A DNA stretch of 64,000 nucleotides from Marinobacter sp. EhC06 (GTDB lineage: Bacteria; Pseudomonadota; Gammaproteobacteria; Pseudomonadales; Oleiphilaceae): NCBI RefSeq assembly GCF_001650915.1, contig NZ_LXYO01000023.1, forward strand, positions 744,001 to 808,000. Reading direction: 5' to 3'. The notes under the pieces were generated by a model. The model was not told where the DNA came from, did no database searches, and was given only the letters and a program-made list of their open reading frames with translations. Of this stretch, positions 58,933-64,000 are shown in pieces; positions within the stretch are counted from its first letter, which is position 1, and every line of letters begins with the position of its first letter. The position numbers and the translations under genes were made by a program.

Positions 58933-60387
58933 TCAGTCCTGGGCAGAAAACGTTGCTTTCGGTCCCTTCAGCGGCTCTTTATTCTGCGCTTGCCGCAGAT
59001 AAACCGTAATCTGCTCATGCAGCGGATGATTCACGCATTTTTTCTGGATAAACGTCAGGAAGGCCGTCGCTTTTTCCCACTGGGACAAGCCGTTGGCCAG
59101 GGTCTGGGCGACCAGCAGATAGGCTGGGGCCAGCTGTTCGCTGTCCGGGAAGCGTTTGTGGAAATCCTGAAGCACTCGCAAGGCCGGTTTGAACTGGCCC
59201 CGGTGATAAAGGGCCCGGGCGCAGCGCACAGACAGGTCCGGATCCACCAGTTTGAAGCCAGGTTCTGCTTTCTGGATCGTATTCAGCACACCGGCGATGC
59301 CTTCGCCGTCGTTGCGGTCGGCTAGCCAGCCCAGAATGCGTGGATGGTAGCGGTAGAGTTCGTCGGTGTCCTGGCGGGCCGTCAGTAGCTGGTAGAGCTG
59401 GCCGATTCTCAGGGCGTTATCACGGTCCCGCTTCAAAGCTTCCTTCAACATGCTCTGCACCCGATCGTAGTTGCCGTCTTTCAGGTTCATATCGATATCG
59501 GCATCGAAGCGGGCGCTGCGGTCTCGCTGGTGGGTGTCCTGCCCGGCGGTGTCATCCTGGATGTCCGAGGCAAAACCCAGCTCTTCCTGGTACTGGAACA
59601 GCAGGTAGCCAAGCATGTGGAACAGAATCAGGGTAAAGGTACTGTTCAGGAAGCCGGCCAGGGGCTGGGCAACCCAGAACGGAAAGTGATTAACGGCAAA
59701 GTCTTGGGCCGCGCCCGAGGCGAGGGTCAGCAGGATCAGGTAGCCGTAGAGCAGGAAATAAGGGGTGCCAATTCGCGAGATCAGCACCGCCAGATTCATC
59801 GGATTCACCGCAGCACCCACAGAACGCTCCATGGCCAGAACCATGATGCTGGCCGGTAATGCCAGGATGACAAATGCCAGCGCCAGCATCATCAAAATCG
59901 GGCCGCCGAGCATGGCGGCAGCGCCAACCAGACCGCCCATCAGCACGAAGACCAGGAACTGCAGGATGACGATATCAAAGCCGCTGCCGGTAAAGGCGAC
60001 GGACACGGCCGGCGGTTTCAGGTGACCTTCAGCGGTGTGGTTGATCACCGCATAGGTGTACTTGAAGAGGGCAAGCGCCAGCACTATCCAGGTAAGGATG
60101 CCAATCAGATTGGCCGGGGCAACCACCGGCACCAGGGTACAGATGGCGATAACGATCAGCGGATCGGTATGGAACGGGTAGCGGAAAAAAGCGCCGAGTC
60201 GCTGCCAGAAGGGGACCACCTCGGTGGCGGCGCCCAGGTATCGCATGGCCTTGCTGCAGTGGGGGCATAGAGCCCGGCGCTGGCGGGTGTCGGCATCGGG
60301 CATGCAGCGGCTGCAATAGTGAATCTGGCACTCTCCGCAGTGCCATTTGGCGGGGTCGCCGGGATGGTAGTGGCAATCGTGTTTCAC
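58933..60387 (-). CDS. Zinc-ribbon membrane protein with TPR-like C-terminus
   Basis: 484 residues. The N-terminal 50 residues carry a B-box/zinc-ribbon-like set: CHYHPGDPAKWHCGECQIHY, CSRCMPD and CPHCSK. Six or so membrane helices occupy about 70-275 with a Yip1/DUF4013-like look (LILFHMLGYLLFQYQEELGF at the end). The C-terminal 190 residues are helical, with repeated NLKDGNYDRVQSMLKEALKR and ALYHRGQFKPALRVLQDFHK units. I know no function. The final stop is 2 bases from the hairpin repeat. Confidence 0.82.
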   Translation of the reverse strand: MKHDCHYHPGDPAKWHCGECQIHYCSRCMPDADTRQRRALCPHCSKAMRYLGAATEVVPFWQRLGAFFRYPFHTDPLIVIAICTLVPVVAPANLIGILTWIVLALALFKYTYAVINHTAEGHLKPPAVSVAFTGSGFDIVILQFLVFVLMGGLVGAAAMLGGPILMMLALAFVILALPASIMVLAMERSVGAAVNPMNLAVLISRIGTPYFLLYGYLILLTLASGAAQDFAVNHFPFWVAQPLAGFLNSTFTLILFHMLGYLLFQYQEELGFASDIQDDTAGQDTHQRDRSARFDADIDMNLKDGNYDRVQSMLKEALKRDRDNALRIGQLYQLLTARQDTDELYRYHPRILGWLADRNDGEGIAGVLNTIQKAEPGFKLVDPDLSVRCARALYHRGQFKPALRVLQDFHKRFPDSEQLAPAYLLVAQTLANGLSQWEKATAFLTFIQKKCVNHPLHEQITVYLRQAQNKEPLKGPKATFSAQD

Positions 60388-60531
60388 AGGTGCTTGTGTC
60401 CTGGTCCATCAGAAAATCGTTGGCTCATGATGACAGATGTCGGTTTTGAGCGCAGCAAACCAGTTAACAGGTAGACTATTGTCAGTTCCCGGGCGTATCC
60501 AACCGGGCACATTTCATTATCCGGAGGTTGC

Positions 60532-62355
60532 TTGGAACGCCCCCAGAACAGCGTAACCGGTATCGACACCCGTGAAACCCGGCAGCAGTACACCTGGCGG
60601 GATATCTTCGGTCTTGCGCTCAAGCACAAGCCCCGACTGGTGCGCGCCAATCTTCTGGCGATCATGGCCACCGTTATGAGTGTGCCGGTGCCCCTGCTGC
60701 TCCCGGTTCTGGTGGATGAAGTGCTGCTGGACGAGCCTGGCCCGGTGTTGCCGGTAATGGACTCGTTTTTGCCGGGGAGCTGGGAAACACCGGTGGTTTA
60801 TATCGGTCTGATGGTGGTGGTAGCCTTTCTGCTCCGGGTGGCGGCACTGTCGTTCAACGTCTTGCAGTCCCGGGAGTTTTCCAAGGTTTCCAAGGATGTG
60901 GTGTTCCGAATCCGTTCCCGGTTGCTCGGGCGTTTGCAGCGGGTGGCCATGTCGGAGTATGAGACCCGGGGCTCCGGCGGGATCAGTAGCCACTTTATTA
61001 CCGATCTGGATACCGTTGACCAGTTTCTGGGTACTACCATCAGCCGGTTTCTGGTGGCCAGTCTCACGGTATTCGGTACCGCCCTGGTGCTGCTCTGGGT
61101 GCACTGGCAGCTGGCCCTTCTGATTCTGCTGTTCAATCCCCTGGTTATCTTCGCCACGATTCTGATCGGCAAGCGGGTCAAGGAATTGAAGCGCCGTGAG
61201 AACAGCGCTTACGAGGAGTTCCAGGGGGACCTCACCGAAACCCTGGATGCCATTCACCAATTGCGCGCGGCCAACCGGGAAAAGCATTACCTGCGTCAGC
61301 TGATCGACCGCGCCCGCAATGTACGTGACCACGCCATACAGTTCGAGTGGCGTAGCGATGCAGCCAGCCGGGCCAGCTTTGCCCTGTTCCAGTTTGGTGT
61401 TGATGCCTTCCGGGCAGCAGCCATGGTGACCGTGCTGTTCAGCGACCTGAGCATCGGCATGATGTTCGCCATTTTCGGCTATCTCTGGTTCATGCTGACG
61501 CCGGTTCAGGAAATGCTGAATATGCAGTACGCCTGGTTCGCCGCCAATGCCGCCCTGGCGCGGATTAACCGATTGCTGGATCTGAAGGAAGAGCCCCGCT
61601 ATCCGGCACTTGAGAACCCGTTCCGCGACCGGCATACCGTGGGGCTTACACTGCGGAATATCCACTTTGCCTACGGCGAGGAGGCAGTCCTCCGGGGCAT
61701 CAATCTGGAGTTGGCGCCCGGTGAGAAAGTGGCCCTGGTGGGCGCCAGTGGCGGCGGTAAATCCACGCTGATCCAGGTCATCCTGGGCATGTACACGCCC
61801 CAGCAGGGAGAAGTGCTGATTGATGGCGTGCCGGTTCAGCGTATCGGCTTGCCGTGCCTTCGCGAGCACGTGGCGACGGTGCTCCAGCACCCGGCGCTGT
61901 TTAATGATACCGTTCGCCAGAACCTGACTCTGGGGAGGGACAAGCCCGATGCCGCGCTCTGGGAGGCCCTGCGAATCGCTCAATTGGATAGCACGGTTGC
62001 GGCGATGCAAGACCAGCTTGATACCGTTATTGGCCGCCAGGGCGTCCGCCTGTCTGGCGGACAGCGTCAACGGCTGGCCATCGCCCGGATGATCCTGTCC
62101 GAACCCTCGGTGGTAATCCTCGATGAGGCCACCTCAGCGCTGGATGCGGAAACCGAGTTCCAGCTCCATCGGGACCTTGAAGCATTTCTCAAGCAGCGCA
62201 CCACCCTGATCATTGCCCACCGACTCAGCGCCGTTAAACAGGCAGATCGAGCCTGTGTTTTCGAAGACGGTCGTATAATCGAAGAGGGTCATCACGACGA
62301 ACTGATTGCCAGAGAGGGCCTCTACGCCCAGCTTTATGGCGAGCGCCAGATGTAA
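60532..62355 (+). CDS. ABC exporter, fused membrane and ATPase domains
   Basis: 607 residues from a TTG after CCGGAGGTTGC. A six-helix type-1 exporter domain (about 35-335) is followed by the ATPase: Walker A GASGGGKSTLIQ (about 404), signature RLSGGQRQRLAIARM (about 506), Walker B VVILDEATSALDAE and the switch His in IIAHRLSAV. It works as a homodimer or with an unseen partner in the inner membrane. Substrate is not evident; lipid or peptide export are common for this type. The nearest gene on this strand, acnA, has its own leader of about 230 bases. Confidence 0.93.
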   Translation: MERPQNSVTGIDTRETRQQYTWRDIFGLALKHKPRLVRANLLAIMATVMSVPVPLLLPVLVDEVLLDEPGPVLPVMDSFLPGSWETPVVYIGLMVVVAFLLRVAALSFNVLQSREFSKVSKDVVFRIRSRLLGRLQRVAMSEYETRGSGGISSHFITDLDTVDQFLGTTISRFLVASLTVFGTALVLLWVHWQLALLILLFNPLVIFATILIGKRVKELKRRENSAYEEFQGDLTETLDAIHQLRAANREKHYLRQLIDRARNVRDHAIQFEWRSDAASRASFALFQFGVDAFRAAAMVTVLFSDLSIGMMFAIFGYLWFMLTPVQEMLNMQYAWFAANAALARINRLLDLKEEPRYPALENPFRDRHTVGLTLRNIHFAYGEEAVLRGINLELAPGEKVALVGASGGGKSTLIQVILGMYTPQQGEVLIDGVPVQRIGLPCLREHVATVLQHPALFNDTVRQNLTLGRDKPDAALWEALRIAQLDSTVAAMQDQLDTVIGRQGVRLSGGQRQRLAIARMILSEPSVVILDEATSALDAETEFQLHRDLEAFLKQRTTLIIAHRLSAVKQADRACVFEDGRIIEEGHHDELIAREGLYAQLYGERQM

Positions 62356-62586
62356 TGGCGGCTCTCCGACGTTGGTCTGATATTCATCGCACTGATGCCG
62401 AACATTCATCGGCCCGCGGTTGAACTCTCGTTAATTGCTGCAATAGTTAAAGGTGACTTCACGCTGTGGAGTCCTTTCATCAGGCTATGGCCCGGTACGG
62501 AATGCTTTTCCGGGTCGATGCGTTGCTGAAAGGGCTTCGAAAGAGCCTTCCGGAACACGCGGATAACGACGAAAAGGAGGCACCAC
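62356..62586. other. Leader region of acnA
   Basis: 231 bases between the ABC gene and acnA. It ends in a strong ribosome site (AAGGAGG at 62574-62580). I see no clear riboswitch or terminator; a plus-strand frame from 62466 overlaps the start of acnA and has no ribosome site. Confidence 0.5.
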
Positions 62587-64000
62587 ATGTCGAACGAAAG
62601 TCTCAGCAAAGACAGCCTGAATACCCTTTCCAGCCTGGAGGCTGGCGGTAAAACCTTTCACTACTACAGCCTGCCCAAGGCCGCGGATACCCTCGGAGAT
62701 CTCAACCGTTTGCCATTCTCACTCAAGGTGTTGATGGAGAACCTGCTGCGCAACGAAGATGGCACCACCGTGGACAGAAGCCACATTGATGCCATGGTGC
62801 AATGGATGAAAGATCGCCACTCCGACACTGAAATCCAGTTCCGGCCTGCCCGTGTGTTGATGCAGGATTTCACCGGGGTGCCCGGCGTCGTTGACCTTGC
62901 TGCCATGCGCGAGGCGGTGAAAGCTGCCGGTAAGGATCCGGCCATGATCAACCCGCTGTCGCCGGTGGATCTGGTAATCGATCACTCGGTGATGGTCGAC
63001 AAATTCGGCGACGCGTCGTCGTTCAAGGATAACGTGGCCATCGAAATGGAGCGCAACCAGGAGCGCTACGAATTCCTGCGTTGGGGTCAGCAGGCCTTCG
63101 ACAACTTCCGTGTGGTGCCGCCGGGTACCGGCATATGCCACCAGGTGAACCTGGAGTATCTGGGCAAGACGGTGTGGCAGAAGGATCAGGATGGCAAGAC
63201 CATCGCCTATCCGGACACCCTGGTGGGCACAGACTCCCACACCACCATGATCAACGGCCTGGGCATCCTTGGGTGGGGTGTTGGCGGTATTGAAGCGGAA
63301 GCCGCCATGCTGGGTCAGCCGGTCTCCATGCTCATCCCCGAAGTGGTGGGCTTCAAGGTTACCGGCAAGCTTCGGGAAGGCATCACCGCAACAGATCTGG
63401 TACTGACCGTCACCGAAATGCTGCGCAAGAAAGGCGTGGTGGGCAAGTTCGTGGAATTCTACGGCGACGGCCTGAAGGATATGCCAGTGGCCGACCGTGC
63501 CACCATCGCCAACATGGCGCCGGAGTACGGTGCTACCTGCGGCTTTTTCCCGGTGGATGAGCAGACCATCAAGTACATGCGCCTGACCGGCCGTGAAGAA
63601 GAGCAGCTCGAGCTTGTGGAAGCCTACGCCAAGGCCCAGGGTTTGTGGCGTGAGCCTGGCCATGAGCCGGTGTACACCGACAACCTGGAACTCGACATGG
63701 GCGAGGTTGAGGCCAGCCTTGCCGGCCCCAAACGCCCGCAGGACCGGGTTGCCCTGAAGAACATGAAGTCGTCCTTTGAGCTACTGATGGAGACGGCCGA
63801 AGGACCCGCCGAGAACCGAAAAGCCAATCTGGAGTCCGAGGGCGGCGGCACAGCCGTTGGGGCACAGGACGCCTACTTCGAGCACCCGTCCAGTCAGCCC
63901 CTGCACATGAACGGGGAAAAGACCCGGCTGGATCCGGGGGCGGTAGTGATCGCGGCTATTACCTCCTGCACCAACACCTCCAACCCGAGTGTCATGATGG
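62587..64000 (+). CDS. acnA: Aconitate hydratase A, N-terminal part
   Basis: The gene starts at the ATG after AAGGAGGCACCAC and runs out of the window after 471 codons; the family length is about 890-920. Diagnostic stretches are [57 protein letters not shown] and [15 protein letters not shown], where the Cys is the first ligand of the 4Fe-4S cluster. It isomerises citrate and isocitrate in the TCA cycle and, in the IRP1-like AcnA group, may bind RNA when the cluster is lost. The remaining cysteines lie beyond the window. Confidence 0.97.
   Translation, partial: MSNESLSKDSLNTLSSLEAGGKTFHYYSLPKAADTLGDLNRLPFSLKVLMENLLRNEDGTTVDRSHIDAMVQWMKDRHSDTEIQFRPARVLMQDFTGVPGVVDLAAMREAVKAAGKDPAMINPLSPVDLVIDHSVMVDKFGDASSFKDNVAIEMERNQERYEFLRWGQQAFDNFRVVPPGTGICHQVNLEYLGKTVWQKDQDGKTIAYPDTLVGTDSHTTMINGLGILGWGVGGIEAEAAMLGQPVSMLIPEVVGFKVTGKLREGITATDLVLTVTEMLRKKGVVGKFVEFYGDGLKDMPVADRATIANMAPEYGATCGFFPVDEQTIKYMRLTGREEEQLELVEAYAKAQGLWREPGHEPVYTDNLELDMGEVEASLAGPKRPQDRVALKNMKSSFELLMETAEGPAENRKANLESEGGGTAVGAQDAYFEHPSSQPLHMNGEKTRLDPGAVVIAAITSCTNTSNPSVMM

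Noticed and set aside
60517..62070. Long open frame (517 codons) on the minus strand
   Set aside because: Antisense to the ABC exporter; His/Gln-rich composition typical of shadow frames.
62466..62651. Possible 61-codon leader gene before acnA
   Set aside because: No ribosome site, and it overlaps the acnA start in another frame.
1..64000. CRISPR arrays, tRNA, rRNA, complete IS elements, prophage
   Set aside because: I saw no regular repeat-spacer array, no tRNA- or rRNA-like sequence, no transposase gene and no phage structural gene in either strand.

Overview
The window reads as chromosome of a marine gammaproteobacterium, most like Marinobacter. This is an inference from protein content (a Pds-type 'dedicated sortase' locus, a VasH/VasI-type T6SS, RpoH, GreB and AcnA of gammaproteobacterial type) and from a family of hairpin repeats; no rRNA or tRNA gene is present to anchor it. 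Gene density is high, most of the DNA is moderately GC-rich, and I see no prophage, complete IS element, CRISPR array or replication origin.

Layout. 0-7.1 kb: 3' end of rpoH with its terminator, a hairpin repeat, a glyoxylate-pathway pair (glxR-hyi), an OmpR-type two-component pair, greB, a secreted protein, a stand-alone integrase SAM-like domain and an acyl-CoA-binding protein. 7.3-27 kb: one long type VI secretion locus in the order tssB-C-E-F-G-tagH-J-K-L-H, then a sigma-54 activator (VasH type), VasI/TagO, tssA and tssM; hcp and PAAR genes are not in the window. 27-36.7 kb: the T6SS payload island, with vgrG, a DUF4123 adaptor, a 955-residue VasX-like membrane-active effector, its probable immunity gene, a full second immunity copy, a third truncated copy fused to a broken DNA-ligase copy, and a further orphan membrane gene. 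This part is visibly richer in A+T and full of partial duplications. 36.7-41.7 kb: DUF4124 protein, periplasmic ATP-dependent DNA ligase (LigE type), DUF465 protein, secreted glycerophosphodiester phosphodiesterase, a DUF883/YqjE-like pair and a small outer-membrane barrel. 41.7-48.3 kb: cysK, a triple-periplasmic-domain diguanylate cyclase, mgsA, a DUF815 ATPase and a DUF3422 protein. 48.3-54.1 kb: the proteobacterial dedicated sortase system (pdsS-pdsR, divergent from the VIT/VWA sortase target and class GN sortase). 54.1-64 kb: acyltransferase, small membrane proteins, DUF2202 protein, OmpA-domain protein, rhomboid protease with a TPR-like tail, zinc-ribbon membrane protein, ABC exporter and the 5' part of acnA.

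How parts work together. The tss genes build baseplate, sheath, membrane complex and the ClpV recycling motor; VgrG, DUF4123 adaptor and VasX-like toxin form one delivery chain, protected by the adjoining membrane immunity proteins. PdsS/PdsR probably control the divergently placed sortase and its single substrate.

The most unusual signal is a dispersed repeat (four copies: 582-701, 19428-19607, 51316-51414, 58824-58930) in which a related core is flanked by arms that differ in sequence between copies but are complementary to each other within each copy. The longest copy folds into three further perfect hairpins, two with GNRA-type loops, and one copy is read in frame inside the sortase-target gene. 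A second hairpin element, with 9-bp direct repeats at its borders, sits just upstream of tssF.
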